A stretch of 64,000 bases of DNA from RPQJ01 sp963754125 (GCA_963754125.1 CAVWEX010000001.1:186001-250000); one strand, 5' to 3'; shown: positions 33,979 to 42,652, counted from the first letter of the stretch. Notes: a model not told the origin generated them from the letters alone. Translations and numbers: made by a program.

Positions 33979-34617
33979 TCAGAATCGCAGCGTGAGCCCG
34001 AGTTGCGCCTCGGCCTGGAAGTAGGTGGTGCCGGACGACTTCACGAGGCAGCCCGACTGCTCGCCGCCGCTCACGCAGAGGAAGCTGGTGTCCGAATCGA
34101 CGAAGGTCAGGTAGCCGCGCACGCCCAGCGTAGCGGCGACGTTGTCGGTGAACGGCAGCCGCAGGCCGCCGCCGAGGCTCATGGAGAACTTGGTCTCGGA
34201 GTCGTAGTCGTCGGCGCTGAAGCGCGTCGCGCCGGCGGTGAGCGACAGGTACGGCACCATCCACTGCTCGTCGGCGAACAGCAGCGTGCCGCCGAAATGG
34301 TAGTAGTCGGTCTGCACATCCACCCTCGAGAGCGTCGGATCGGAGCTGTCCATGCTCGTGCTCTGCGTGGAATACAGCAGCTCGTAGAACGAGCTGCCGT
34401 CGCGGTACAGGCCGAGGTCGATGCCCCAGCTGCTGCCGTCGTCGAGGTCCACGTCGCGCGCCGGGCTGCTCGCGGTCTCCGGCTGCTCGAAGCTCCCGCC
34501 CATCCGGTATCCGACGAAGGGCGTGACCTCGAAGCGCGGCCCCGCGGCGTCGGCGACGCCGGGAACGCCGCAGACGGCGGTCGCGAGCAGCAATGTGGCG
34601 AGCGAGATGTAGCGCAT
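33979..34617 (-). CDS. Small outer-membrane beta-barrel protein
   Basis: 212 aa. Signal peptide MRYISLATLLLATAVCGVPG with cleavage near ADA-AG, then eight-strand-type alternating sequence beginning PRFEVTPFVGYRMGGSF and ending LGLTLRF, a C-terminal Phe that fits the Bam recognition signal. A Cys pair in SFLCVSGGEQSGCLV probably forms an extracellular-loop disulfide. Related to the OmpA/opacity-like barrel superfamily. The gene converges with the DUF3683 gene (22 nt apart). Function not known; the fold is similar in style to the barrel fused to BamD. Confidence 0.85.
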   Translation of the reverse strand: MRYISLATLLLATAVCGVPGVADAAGPRFEVTPFVGYRMGGSFEQPETASSPARDVDLDDGSSWGIDLGLYRDGSSFYELLYSTQSTSMDSSDPTLSRVDVQTDYYHFGGTLLFADEQWMVPYLSLTAGATRFSADDYDSETKFSMSLGGGLRLPFTDNVAATLGVRGYLTFVDSDTSFLCVSGGEQSGCLVKSSGTTYFQAEAQLGLTLRF

Positions 34618-34714
34618 GGCAGTCCTCGATGTCCGGCAGGGCGCTCCGGACCCGCAGCAGCGGCCCGTCGCGGCTCGGATTGTAGGCGAACGCGCCGGAC
34701 GCGATACGGCCGGT

Positions 34715-34746
34715 AGCCGCTGCTAAACTGTCGGCGGACAGCGGCT
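34715..34746 (+). promoter_or_regulatory. Inverted repeat with -10-like element in its loop
   Basis: AGCCGCTG and CAGCGGCT are perfect 8-nt inverted arms enclosing 16 nt that include TAAACT (34724-34729). It ends 14 nt before the DUF4404 start. It could be an operator over the promoter; this is a sequence observation only. Confidence 0.35.
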
Positions 34747-34760
34747 CAACCGGGAAGACC

Positions 34761-35021
34761 ATGACCGACCTGCAGCGAACCTTGCGCGACCTCCACACGG
34801 AGCTCGGCAGTGCTGACCACCTGAGCGCGGACGACCGCGCGCTGCTCGAGACGGTGCTCGCGGACATCCGCCGCGTGCTCGAGGCCCCGGCCGCCGCACC
34901 CGCGAGCGGCGAGCACGGCGACGCCCTCGAAGGGGCAGCCGTGCGGCTCGAGGCTGGTCACCCGGGGCTGGCGGGCGCAATTCGGGCCGTGCTCGACGCG
35001 CTCGGTAAGGCCGGCATTTGA
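34761..35021 (+). CDS. DUF4404 family protein
   Basis: 86-aa acidic helical protein: LQRTLRDLHTELGSADHLSA, LLETVLADIRRVLE, AVRLEAGHPGLAGAIRAVLD and LGKAGI at the end, the DUF4404 pattern. No signal peptide, no Cys. Function unknown; the length is normal for the family. Confidence 0.8.
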   Translation: MTDLQRTLRDLHTELGSADHLSADDRALLETVLADIRRVLEAPAAAPASGEHGDALEGAAVRLEAGHPGLAGAIRAVLDALGKAGI

Positions 35022-35027
35022 AAGTAA

Positions 35028-35056
35028 TTGTAAATCATTGTTTTCACTAATTTATC
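35028..35056 (+). promoter_or_regulatory. AT-rich promoter candidate upstream of the 35069 gene
   Basis: TTGTAA at 35028 and TTTATC at 35051 are 17 nt apart inside an unusually AT-rich patch (about 35020-35065) in a G+C-rich region. The next ATG is only 13 nt downstream, leaving almost no leader. Confidence 0.4.
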
Positions 35057-35068
35057 GAGCATGCATTG

Positions 35069-35368
35069 ATGCGCGACGAAGCCCATCCGTTCGACGAAGC
35101 ATTCGGCCAGGCGATCGATCTCGGCAACCAGATCGCCGATAGCGACGATAAGGCCGACCTGTGGGACATCGCGGACGGCCTGCTCGCCGGCGCGGTGCAG
35201 TACTGGCTGTACTCGCGTCAGCCCTGTGGCGATCCGCATTGCGAGGAGTGCCTGCCCTTCAGTACCTCCGAGGGCCGCACCGCCGAGCTGCGGCGGCTGA
35301 TCGAGCAGTTCTCCGAGGAAAGCCAGTACTTCCATACCCCGACCGACGCCAACGCCGGTCGCGCGTGA
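35069..35368 (+). CDS. Hypothetical protein with C-x4-C-x2-C cluster
   Basis: 99 aa from ATG 35069 (a TTG at 35066 is also possible). Acidic; the middle reads DLWDIADGLLAGAVQYWLYS and is followed by QPCGDPHCEECLPFS, whose three Cys and a His may bind zinc. No signal peptide. The start has no visible ribosome-binding site and lies just after an AT-rich promoter-like patch, so the message may be nearly leaderless. No family recognised. Confidence 0.65.
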   Translation: MRDEAHPFDEAFGQAIDLGNQIADSDDKADLWDIADGLLAGAVQYWLYSRQPCGDPHCEECLPFSTSEGRTAELRRLIEQFSEESQYFHTPTDANAGRA

Positions 35369-35389
35369 AGCGACTCGCGGCGCAGTCCG

Positions 35390-35412
35390 TTACTGTGTAA
35401 TCACGACAGTAA
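35390..35412 (+). promoter_or_regulatory. Perfect inverted repeat upstream of secreted protein gene
   Basis: TTACTGT and ACAGTAA flank a 9-nt spacer. The left half overlaps TGTAAT, a -10-like hexamer. It lies about 65 nt before the next gene and could be an operator. Confidence 0.35.
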
Positions 35413-35476
35413 TCCGCGGTGTCCCGCCGGGCACCGCGGCGCATGCTCGATCCGCATCCGCCAGGGAGGATCGATC

Positions 35477-36010
35477 ATGCGGGTCCAGGTCCGCCGGAAA
35501 ATTCCGTCGAGATTCATTCCGCCACTGCACGCCGCGCGGTTGCTCACCGCGCTGCTGGCGGCTGCCGCGGTCGGCGAGCCCGCGGCGGCTGCGCGCGAGG
35601 CCGATCCAGCCGCGCACGGCGACGAGGTCCGTCCCGTCGATTCGGCGCCGCCGGCCGGGACTGGGCAACGGCGCGCCGTCTTCGTCTGCCTGGACGGCGA
35701 CGTGCCGGCCTTTGCGGACCGGCCCTGCGGCGCCGCTCGCGCGCCCCGCACGCTGCTCGTCGATTCCCCGGCGTCGGGCGCGCTGCCCAGTACGCGGCCG
35801 CCGGTGCCGCGGGCGGTCACACGCCCGCGACCGCAGCCGGACGGACGCGGCGGCACGGGTCGCACGGCCGAGACACGCTGCACGACACTGCAGCGGCAGC
35901 TCGACGAGTTCGACGACCGGATGCGCGCGGGCTACGCGTCGCGCGAGGCGGCACGGCTGTGGAATCGCTGGCGCGAACTCAAGGAACGCCTGCGCACGGA
36001 GCGTTGCTGA
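35477..36010 (+). CDS. Secreted hypothetical protein with DUF4124-like segment
   Basis: 177 aa with a basic N-terminus and hydrophobic stretch (AARLLTALLAAAAVGEPAAA) that looks like a signal peptide. A segment AVFVCLDGDVPAFADRPCG resembles the DUF4124 core (Cys, then a D-PC end), followed by a Pro/Arg-rich linker and a helical C-terminus with QRQLDEFDDRMRAGYASREA and a final Cys. Periplasmic location is likely. ATG at 35477 has AGGGAGGA upstream. Function unknown. Confidence 0.65.
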   Translation: MRVQVRRKIPSRFIPPLHAARLLTALLAAAAVGEPAAAAREADPAAHGDEVRPVDSAPPAGTGQRRAVFVCLDGDVPAFADRPCGAARAPRTLLVDSPASGALPSTRPPVPRAVTRPRPQPDGRGGTGRTAETRCTTLQRQLDEFDDRMRAGYASREAARLWNRWRELKERLRTERC

Positions 36011-36087
36011 ACGGTTGCGATCGGGCGGTCCACGATCGCGCCGGCTCGGCTAGAATTCCGGGCTCCTTGCAGTCCCGGAGGACTGAC

Positions 36088-36846
36088 ATGCATCGCTGCG
36101 TTCCCAAGCTGGCTCCCGCCTCCTTGCTGCTCTTGGCGCTGGCCACGCTGGCCGGCTGCAAGCGCGCCAGCGAGGAAGCCGCAGTACCCGTCGTCGCCGA
36201 GCCGCCGACCGCGGTCGAGCCCGTGACCGCCGCGCCGGTCGCCGCCCCGCCGGCGGACGACGCACCTCCGGAGGGCGTGCTGCGTGCCTACGTGTGGGAC
36301 TGCGACGGCGGCCTCACGCTGAACATGAAGAACCTGTATCGCGAGGACGCCATCACCCTCGACATGCACGAGGGACCGCGCAAGCTGCCCTTGGTCGTCA
36401 GTGCGTCGGGAGCAAAATACTCCGACGGTTCGATCACCTTCTGGACCAAGGGCGACACCGCCACCTTCGAGCGCGCAGGCAGCGCCCCGGTCGAGTGTCG
36501 CGAGCTGCGTGCCCGTTCGCTGGTGGCCGATGCCCGCGAGCGCGGCGTGCTCTACCGCGGCACCGGCAACGAGCCCGGCTGGCTGGTTGAGATCGGTCCC
36601 GGCAACCGCGTCACCTACGTCACGATGTACGGCGAAGAGCGCCACGAGTTCGCGACGGTCACCGCGCGCGATGGCGAGGAGACCGGTGAGCGCGTTTTCA
36701 TCGCGGACACGGACAAGGGGCCGTTCAAGGTAACGGTTGCGAGGGAGACGTGCCAGGACGACATGTCCGGCGACGAGTTCGACCACCGCATGGTCGTCGA
36801 ATGGGGCGAGGAGACCCGCCGCGGCTGCGCGACGGCCGTGCAATAG
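36088..36846 (+). CDS. Lipoprotein with MliC-like lysozyme-inhibitor domain and COG3650-type domain
   Basis: 252 aa. Lipoprotein signal SLLLLALATLAGC with Cys at residue 22, then a Pro/Ala/Val-rich spacer. Residues ~65-140 look like the MliC/PliC fold that inhibits c-type lysozyme (AYVWDCDGG, SGAKYSDGSITFWTKGDTA, ATFERAG). The second half (DARERGVLYRGTGNEPGWLV onward, with Cys in ARETCQDDMSGD) matches the COG3650/NlpE-like module that often accompanies MliC. It would sit in the outer membrane facing the periplasm. Strong ribosome-binding site GGAGGA before the ATG; TAGAAT at 36051 may be its -10. Confidence 0.8.
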   Translation: MHRCVPKLAPASLLLLALATLAGCKRASEEAAVPVVAEPPTAVEPVTAAPVAAPPADDAPPEGVLRAYVWDCDGGLTLNMKNLYREDAITLDMHEGPRKLPLVVSASGAKYSDGSITFWTKGDTATFERAGSAPVECRELRARSLVADARERGVLYRGTGNEPGWLVEIGPGNRVTYVTMYGEERHEFATVTARDGEETGERVFIADTDKGPFKVTVARETCQDDMSGDEFDHRMVVEWGEETRRGCATAVQ

Positions 36847-36861
36847 CTCGTGGCCGCCGGG

Positions 36862-37737
36862 CTACCGCTCCGGTAGCGGGATGCGCTCGTCGTCGCCCGG
36901 CACGGCGGCGAAGCGATCCTCGTGCCAGTCGAGCTTCGCGCGCTCGATCCGCTCGGCGCTGCTCGAGACGAAGTTCCACCAGAGGTGGCGCGTGCCGTCG
37001 AGCGGCGCGCCGCCGAGGAGCATGACCCGGGCGGCGGTCACCGCGCCGACGGACGCGCCCTCGCCCGCTGCGAATACCACCATGCGACCGGCCGCGTGGC
37101 GTTCGCCCGAGCACTCGACCTCGCCCTCGACCACGTACGCAGCCCGCTCGGCGTATTCGTCCGGTAACGCGATCGCCGCGCCGGCCTCGAGTTCGGCCGC
37201 CAGGTAGAACATCGGCGAGAACACGGCCGTCGGCGCGCAGCGGCCCCAGGCGGCGCCCGCGATCAGCCGCAGGGAAGCTCCGGCCTGGCGGATCTCCGGC
37301 AACGTCGGCGCCGGATGATGCTCGAAGGACGGCGCCGTCTCCTCCCGTTCCCGCGGCAGCGCGATCCAGGTCTGGATGCCGTGGATCGCCGCACCCCCGG
37401 GGGCCTCGCGTGCCTCCGTCGGCGTGCGCTCCGAGTGCGCGATGCCGCGGCCGGCGACCATCCAGTTCACGTCGCCCGGACGGATCAGCTGCGCCGTGCC
37501 GAGGCTGTCGCGGTGCATGAACGCGCCCGCGAACAGATAGGTGACCGTCGCAAGCCCGATGTGCGGGTGCGGACGCACGTCCACGCCGCTTCCCGGCGCG
37601 AAGATCGCGGGCCCCATGTGATCGAAGAAGATGAACGGACCGACCGTCTGCAGGCCGGGCGCCGGCAGCACGCGCCGCACGCCGAAGCCGCCGAGGTCGC
37701 GGGGCCGACCCTCGAGCACGCGCGTGACGCGGGTCAT
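36862..37737 (-). CDS. Pirin family cupin protein
   Basis: 291-aa bicupin. The metal site His residues are in GVDVRPHPHIGLATVTYLF and GRGIAHSERTP; the C-terminal cupin includes YVVEGEVECSGE and FVSSSAERIERAK. Bacterial pirins are Fe-binding; some have quercetinase activity or act as redox-linked regulators. It converges with the lipoprotein gene; a short perfect hairpin (GCTACCG / CGGTAGC) covers its stop codon. Confidence 0.9.
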   Translation of the reverse strand: MTRVTRVLEGRPRDLGGFGVRRVLPAPGLQTVGPFIFFDHMGPAIFAPGSGVDVRPHPHIGLATVTYLFAGAFMHRDSLGTAQLIRPGDVNWMVAGRGIAHSERTPTEAREAPGGAAIHGIQTWIALPREREETAPSFEHHPAPTLPEIRQAGASLRLIAGAAWGRCAPTAVFSPMFYLAAELEAGAAIALPDEYAERAAYVVEGEVECSGERHAAGRMVVFAAGEGASVGAVTAARVMLLGGAPLDGTRHLWWNFVSSSAERIERAKLDWHEDRFAAVPGDDERIPLPER

Positions 37738-37750
37738 GCCGGATCCCGCC

Positions 37751-39397
37751 TCATTTGAGGCCGAGCACGGCCTTGCCCTGCGTGAACGCGACGTCCACCG
37801 GGATGGCGCGGCTCGACAGCCGGTCGAGGTCGGCCTGCAGCTGCGGCCGGATCACGCCGAGTTCCCTCGTGAGCGCCTGCACGCCGGCATAGTCGCCGTC
37901 GCCCTGGAGCTTGAGCAGCACGCCCGACAGCTCGTCCACGGCGCGACGCATGGCCGCCATGTCCACGCGGTAATGGCCCTGCTCGTCCCGGGCGAAGGCG
38001 CCGCGGTCGGCGAAGAAGTTGAAGCGCACCATGTTGGCCTCGCCGTGGGCCGAGGCCGCGCCGAAGCGCACCGAGCGGAAAATGCCGGCGAGGAAGGTTA
38101 CGTAGTAATCCTCGAGCGCGCCGCCGAGCTCGCCCTGCTCGTGAAGCTTCGTGACCATGTAGAGCCCGAGCACGTCCGCTTTGCCCTCCTCGATGCCGGA
38201 GCCGAGTTCCTTCAGCGCGTCGCGCACCGTGCCGCGGCCGTTCACCGTATTCTTGATGCCGAGCCCGTGCGCGACCTCGTGGAACATGGTGTTCGCGAAA
38301 AACGCGTCGAAGGTGACGTGCCTGCGCTGATCGGGCGTGATCAGTTCGCCGGCGATTGGCACCATGATCGAGTCGAACTTGGCGCGCATGGCGTTCTTGA
38401 GCTGCAGCCGGCGCGTGCCCTTCTCAAGCTGAACCTGCTCGTCGTTCGGCAGGTTGATCGCGATGGTCTTGGAGCCCGAATTGCAGTCGCCCGCGTAATA
38501 AATGACGTCGTAGGCATTGAGATCGGAGTCCGTGCCGGGCGTCTCGGCCTTGTAGGTGTCCGGCACCGGCAGGCCACGCTGCAGTGCCGGCAGCATCGCC
38601 GCGTACTTCGCCAGCCGCTTGCTCCACTCGAGGTCCTTGACCAGCACGTAGGCCTCGAAAGCGGCCTTGTAGCCGTAGAGCTTGTCCTCGTAGGTCTCGA
38701 TCGGACCGATCACGAGGTCGAGGCGGTTGTCCTTCATGTCGAGCCAGGCCCGGTCGCTCGCGCGGTACTCGTCGGTGCGCAGCGCGGTGGCGCGCAACTC
38801 GAGGTACTTGCGCAGGCCGGGATCCTCGGCCAGGCCCGCGGCGCGCTCGAGCAGCGCGGCCGCCTTCTCCAGCGGCTCGCGCCAGTGCACGGAATATGGC
38901 ACCGCCTCGAGCTGACCCTTGGCGTCACGCTTCAGCACCGTGTACTCGCCGCGGCTGCCCGGGAGATTCGCTCGCTCGAACTCCTCTTTCGTCAAGTCGA
39001 GCGGATAGAACCCGGCGCCGGGCGGCTTGGCGCCCACGCCCGGCACGAACGGTTCATTGCCGGCGAGCCGATCCCACGGACCGTAGTTGATCTCGACAAA
39101 GCGGCGCATCGCCGGGTCGTCGATGCGCTCGAGCAGCGCCGCGCGGTCGCCCGGGTAGGCCTGCTGCCAGAAGAGCCCGTCCATGATCTCGGCGGCCTCG
39201 ATGAACAGGCCCACCATCTCGCGCTCCTTGGGCGTAAGAGGGGCAAGGTCTGCCGTCAGCGTCACCGGCGCGTAGATCCCGGGACGCACCGGGGCGAGGC
39301 TCTCGCCGCTTGCGGGCGCAGCATGGGCAGCCTGGGTCGCGGCGACGATCACGAGGGCGGCGGAACAGGCACGGATGATCGCTCGGCTGAGGGTCAT
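37751..39397 (-). CDS. Dipeptidyl-peptidase III-like (M49-related) zinc hydrolase, exported
   Basis: 548 aa with a signal peptide (IIRACSAALVIVAATQAAHA). The zinc motif is FHEVAHGLGIKN (HExxH, where classic DPP III has HExxGH) and the third-ligand Glu is in GSGIEEGKADVLGLYM. The family usually includes this shorter-motif bacterial branch. Also conserved are YDVIYYAGDCNSGSKTIAIN and LYGYKAAFEAYVLVKDLEWS. Predicted periplasmic peptidase acting on short peptides. The pirin start is 14 nt downstream on the same strand. Confidence 0.85.
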   Translation of the reverse strand: MTLSRAIIRACSAALVIVAATQAAHAAPASGESLAPVRPGIYAPVTLTADLAPLTPKEREMVGLFIEAAEIMDGLFWQQAYPGDRAALLERIDDPAMRRFVEINYGPWDRLAGNEPFVPGVGAKPPGAGFYPLDLTKEEFERANLPGSRGEYTVLKRDAKGQLEAVPYSVHWREPLEKAAALLERAAGLAEDPGLRKYLELRATALRTDEYRASDRAWLDMKDNRLDLVIGPIETYEDKLYGYKAAFEAYVLVKDLEWSKRLAKYAAMLPALQRGLPVPDTYKAETPGTDSDLNAYDVIYYAGDCNSGSKTIAINLPNDEQVQLEKGTRRLQLKNAMRAKFDSIMVPIAGELITPDQRRHVTFDAFFANTMFHEVAHGLGIKNTVNGRGTVRDALKELGSGIEEGKADVLGLYMVTKLHEQGELGGALEDYYVTFLAGIFRSVRFGAASAHGEANMVRFNFFADRGAFARDEQGHYRVDMAAMRRAVDELSGVLLKLQGDGDYAGVQALTRELGVIRPQLQADLDRLSSRAIPVDVAFTQGKAVLGLK

Positions 39398-39449
39398 GAC
39401 TCGAAGGCTCCCTGGGATCGCGGCGAGAAGGCCGGTCAGGATGACAGTC

Positions 39450-39752
39450 TCATCGCTTGCCGAACAGGGCCTCGAGCTCGGCCCGGGCCCGTTCGGCGGC
39501 AGACATCGCCTCGGGCCGGTAGGCAGCCGGCGTGGGCCGGAAATAGTCGCAGAAATTCGCGACGGCCTTGTCCTTCACTTCCTCGGCCACGGGCTCGCGG
39601 CAGTGCTTCGCCTTGGCCGTGTCGTAGAACTCGCACATGCGGCAGGCGTGCAGTTCTGCGCCGCAGGCCCGGCACTCCTCGAGGCGCCGGATTGGCAGCG
39701 TGTAGTCGGTCAGCGAGACCCCGCATTTCCAGCAGCGCAGACCGTGGTCCAT
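39450..39752 (-). CDS. Small Cys-rich zinc-binding protein
   Basis: 100 aa with ordered CxxC pairs: LRCWKCGVSL, EECRACGAEL, HACRMCEFYD, then KHCREP and NFCDYF. This is enough for two zinc sites. The C-terminal part is helical (SAAERARAELEALFGKR). No signal peptide. Similar short proteins are annotated as hypothetical in proteobacteria; role unknown. ATG at 39752. Confidence 0.75.
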   Translation of the reverse strand: MDHGLRCWKCGVSLTDYTLPIRRLEECRACGAELHACRMCEFYDTAKAKHCREPVAEEVKDKAVANFCDYFRPTPAAYRPEAMSAAERARAELEALFGKR

Positions 39753-39792
39753 GACCGCCTCGGCTCGCGGTGGGCGGCCCAGCCGCCCCCTT

Positions 39793-40131
39793 TTACTTCT
39801 TGGCCGGAGCCCTGGCCGACTTGGCCGGGGTCGCGGGCGCGACGCGCTCGGCGACTTCCGCCTGCGCGGCCAGCCAGTCGGCGATCTCGTAGCCGGGTGC
39901 GAACCCGCGCCGCTCGGCGTGGAAATACGCCGCGATGCGCACCATTTCGTCGCGCTCGACCGTCGTCGCGGACGCGCCAGTCGCCTTCGGCTCGACGGCC
40001 CGGCGGGCCGCCGGCACCTTCTTAGGCGCCGCGGCCTTCTTGGCCGGAGCGGCCGGAGCCTTGGTCGCTGCAGCCGGCGTCTTCGCGGTCGCCCGACGAG
40101 TGCGGCCGCCCTTGGTTCCCGAATCCTCCAT
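39793..40131 (-). CDS. DUF2934 protein with Lys/Ala-rich N-terminal tail
   Basis: 112 aa. First ~55 residues are a low-complexity Ala/Lys/Pro/Thr tail resembling a histone-H1-like or disordered nucleic-acid-binding tail. The rest carries the DUF2934 motif (ERDEMVRIAAYFHAERRGF, PGYEIADWLAAQAEVAERV). Such tails plus DUF2934 are known in proteobacteria; function is not. It lies 40 nt before the Cys-rich gene, likely the same transcript. Confidence 0.75.
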   Translation of the reverse strand: MEDSGTKGGRTRRATAKTPAAATKAPAAPAKKAAAPKKVPAARRAVEPKATGASATTVERDEMVRIAAYFHAERRGFAPGYEIADWLAAQAEVAERVAPATPAKSARAPAKK

Positions 40132-40361
40132 TTCCCATCTCCTGGTCAGTGGCGGTGCGGCAGCCTCGCCGCCGCTCCCGCATCCGGATTTTGCAGTGCA
40201 ATTATGACATCCCGGGCATCACTTAAGTGCCGTGACGGCGCGAGCTCCCACGAGAGCTGCCTGCGCAATCCCCCTATTGGTCCGGACCGGCGCCCGGACA
40301 ATGCTTGGGGCGGCCGCCGGCATCGGTGCGATGCGGGCGCGAGCCGTGCAGGGAGCCGAAG

Positions 40362-40761
40362 ATGAGCCATAACCTGGAAGCCCGCCAACTCGAAGAACTC
40401 CGCGCGACCATGAGCACCCGCGCCAGCCAACTGCGCGAGGAGATTCGACAGACGCTGCTGAAAAGCGATCAGGAGCAGTACGCGATGATCGCGGACCAGG
40501 TGCGCGACCTCGAGGACGACTCCTTCGCCGACCTGATGGTGGACGTGAACCTCGCGGAGATCGACCGCGACCTCGAGGAGCTGCGGCTGATCGACACGGC
40601 CATGCGGCGCCTGGGCGACGGCAGCTACGGGCACTGCGAAGCGCTGCGGCTCGCCGATCGAACTGGCCCGCCTGCGCGCCGCGCCGTTCGCGAGCCGCTG
40701 CTTCGACTGCCAGAGCGCCTTCGAACGCACGCACTACCACAACATCGGGCACACGCTTTGA
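40362..40761 (+). CDS. DksA/TraR-type C4 zinc-finger protein
   Basis: About 132 aa. Coiled-coil N-terminus (LEELRATMSTRASQLREEI, DLMVDVNLAEIDRDLEELRL), then the zinc finger DGSYGHCKRCGSPI and, downstream, ASRCFDCQSAFE, giving the C4 pattern of DksA/TraR. An extra G near 40638 (TGCAAG to TGCGAAG) breaks the frame in the middle of the finger; the corrected protein ends HYHNIGHTL. Shorter and more divergent than true DksA, so probably a paralogue acting on RNA polymerase. GGGAGCC precedes the ATG. Confidence 0.82.
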
Positions 40762-40800
40762 GGCAGGCCGGCGCAGCGCCGGCCCGGGAACAGATTCGCC

Positions 40801-41454
40801 ATGCTTAAGCTCGTCATCGGCGACAAGCAGTTGTCCTCGTGGTCGCTGCGGCCGTGGATGCTGCTGCGTCATCTCGGCCTGCCCTTCGAGGAGATCCGCC
40901 TGCCGCTCGACACCCCGCGCTTTCGCGACGAGATCGGACGCTATTCGCCCAGCCGGCGGGTGCCGGTGCTGCTCGACGACGGCCTGGCGGTCTGGGATTC
41001 GCTGGCGATCTGCGAGTACCTGAGCGAACGGGCCGGCGGCGCGGGCTGGCCGGCCGACGCGGCAGCCCGGGCGCAGGCGCGCTCGGTCAGCGCCGAGATG
41101 CACTCCGGGTTCGCCGCGATGCGCTCCGCGTGGTCGTTGCGGGCGGCCGAACGCGATCTCGACGTGCCCCTGGACGCGGCGGCCCGTGCGGACGTCGCAC
41201 GCATCGAAGCAATCTGGAGCGATTGCCGTGCTCGTGGCCGGGAAAGCGGGCCCTGGCTGTTCGGTCCGCGCTACGGCATCGCGGACGCCATGTACGCGCC
41301 TGTGGTGCTGCGGTTCAACACCTATGGCGCGTCGCTGTCGGCGGCGGCCCGGGCCTATTTCGACCACGCGATGTCCGATCCGCACCTGCTCGAGTGGATC
41401 GCAGGCGCACGCCGGGAACTCGACCAGGAAGGCCGCCCGGCCGCGCACCCCTGA
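40801..41454 (+). CDS. Glutathione S-transferase family protein
   Basis: 217 aa. N-terminal thioredoxin-like domain with LVIGDKQLSSWSLRPWMLL (the Ser region that binds glutathione), SRRVPVLLDDGLAVWDSLAI (cis-Pro and the Glu/Asp-Ser pair), then an all-helical C-terminal domain with GPWLFGPRYGIADAMYAPVV. Cytosolic detoxification or isomerisation; the exact class is not clear. It follows the DksA-like gene by 39 nt and converges with the hydroxylase gene. Confidence 0.88.
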   Translation: MLKLVIGDKQLSSWSLRPWMLLRHLGLPFEEIRLPLDTPRFRDEIGRYSPSRRVPVLLDDGLAVWDSLAICEYLSERAGGAGWPADAAARAQARSVSAEMHSGFAAMRSAWSLRAAERDLDVPLDAAARADVARIEAIWSDCRARGRESGPWLFGPRYGIADAMYAPVVLRFNTYGASLSAAARAYFDHAMSDPHLLEWIAGARRELDQEGRPAAHP

Positions 41455-41473
41455 GCGCCGTGCGGCGGCCGGG

Positions 41474-42652
41474 CTAGATTTCCCAGGCCGGCTTCTGCCC
41501 GGCGTGCTCGTCAATGGCCGAGAACATCGCCTGCACCAGCGTGCGTTCCTGTGCGCTCAGCTCCGGCCGCCAGATCTCGAACAGCAGGATCACGCGCGTC
41601 CGATCACTGTCGTTCCAGGCCTCGTGGTCGATCGAGTCGTCGAACACCCAGGCCTTGCCCTCCACCCACTCGCGGGTCTCGTTGCCCACCCGGAAGCCGC
41701 AGCCGGGCGGCACGATCAAAGGCAGGTGGCAGATGAGCCGCGTATTGACGAGGCCGTTGTGGGGCGGGATGCGTGCATGCGGCCGGAGCAGCGAGAAGAG
41801 GATCGAGGGCGAGCGGTCCGGCAGGCGGCACAGCGGCACGCCCTGGAGTGCCGCGATGGTGCGCGGACAGCGGGCCGCGTTCCCCGGCACCACGGCGCCG
41901 TCCTTCCAGAGGTAGAACGCGCCCCAGTCGGCGTTGTCCAGCATCGCATTGTCTTGCGGGCGCGGCCGGCCGGGCGCGCTCTGCACGTACGGCCCGAAGT
42001 CGCCGTCCTCGCGCATCACCACCCGCAGTTCCTCGCGAATGTCGTCCGTGGCCGCCTCGACGGCGTCGAGCCACGGGAAATCGGCGCGCGGGTAGAACTG
42101 CACCTGCGGCAGTCCCGGGAAGTAGTAGTTGCGCGGCTCCTGGACGTAGATCCGCCGGCGCCCGAACAGTATGTCGAGCGACTGCGCGAATCGCCCGGCC
42201 GGAACATCGTCGAGCCCGAGGGGAGCGAGCCGCTCGCGCAGTGACGCCTCGAACTGCGTCGCGTGGCGCTGGCACATGGCCCGGGCGCGCGCGACCTCGC
42301 GGGCGAGGTCGGCCGGCACCGACCCCTGCGAGGAGGCCGCGTTGACCACGGCCTGGTAGTAACTCACCGCGGCGCGCGGGTCGCCATGGCGTTGCAGGTG
42401 GTCGGCCTTCAGGAGCAGTGCGCGGGGGTTGTGCGGCTGCATCGCCAGCACGCGATCGGTGGCGGCCAGCGCCGCCGCCGCGTCCTGCGACCCCAGGCAG
42501 GCGTAAGCGAGACCGAGGTGGACGGTCGCATCTGCCGGTCCGGTGGCGATGGCCTGCTCGAACAGTCGGCGCGCCTCGACGTGCCGGCCCTCCCGCAGCG
42601 CCGCCACGGCGGCCTGCGCCAGCGCGCGTGCGTCGGCCGGCGGCGTACTCAC
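41474..42652 (-). CDS. TPR protein with aspartyl/asparaginyl beta-hydroxylase domain
   Basis: 392 aa. N-terminal TPRs (residues ~5-110: ALAQAAVAALREGRHVEARR, AIATGPADATVHLGLAYAC, NPRALLLKADHLQRHGDPRA) precede an Fe(II)/2-oxoglutarate hydroxylase domain with metal-ligand contexts ARIPPHNGLVNTRL and DSIDHEAWND, and the 2-oxoglutarate Arg probably in DRTRVILLFEIW. Members hydroxylate the beta-carbon of Asp or Asn in proteins or peptides. The GTG start overlaps the upstream ATP-grasp stop by 4 nt (GTGA). Last gene of a four-gene coupled cassette, so the substrate may be a peptide made or trimmed by its neighbours; that is inference. Confidence 0.85.
   Translation of the reverse strand: MSTPPADARALAQAAVAALREGRHVEARRLFEQAIATGPADATVHLGLAYACLGSQDAAAALAATDRVLAMQPHNPRALLLKADHLQRHGDPRAAVSYYQAVVNAASSQGSVPADLAREVARARAMCQRHATQFEASLRERLAPLGLDDVPAGRFAQSLDILFGRRRIYVQEPRNYYFPGLPQVQFYPRADFPWLDAVEAATDDIREELRVVMREDGDFGPYVQSAPGRPRPQDNAMLDNADWGAFYLWKDGAVVPGNAARCPRTIAALQGVPLCRLPDRSPSILFSLLRPHARIPPHNGLVNTRLICHLPLIVPPGCGFRVGNETREWVEGKAWVFDDSIDHEAWNDSDRTRVILLFEIWRPELSAQERTLVQAMFSAIDEHAGQKPAWEI

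Noticed and set aside
36860..36876. Bidirectional terminator at the pirin stop (GCTACCG / CGGTAGC)
   Set aside because: Perfect 7-bp stem but no T-tract on either side, so termination is not supported; mentioned only in the pirin entry.
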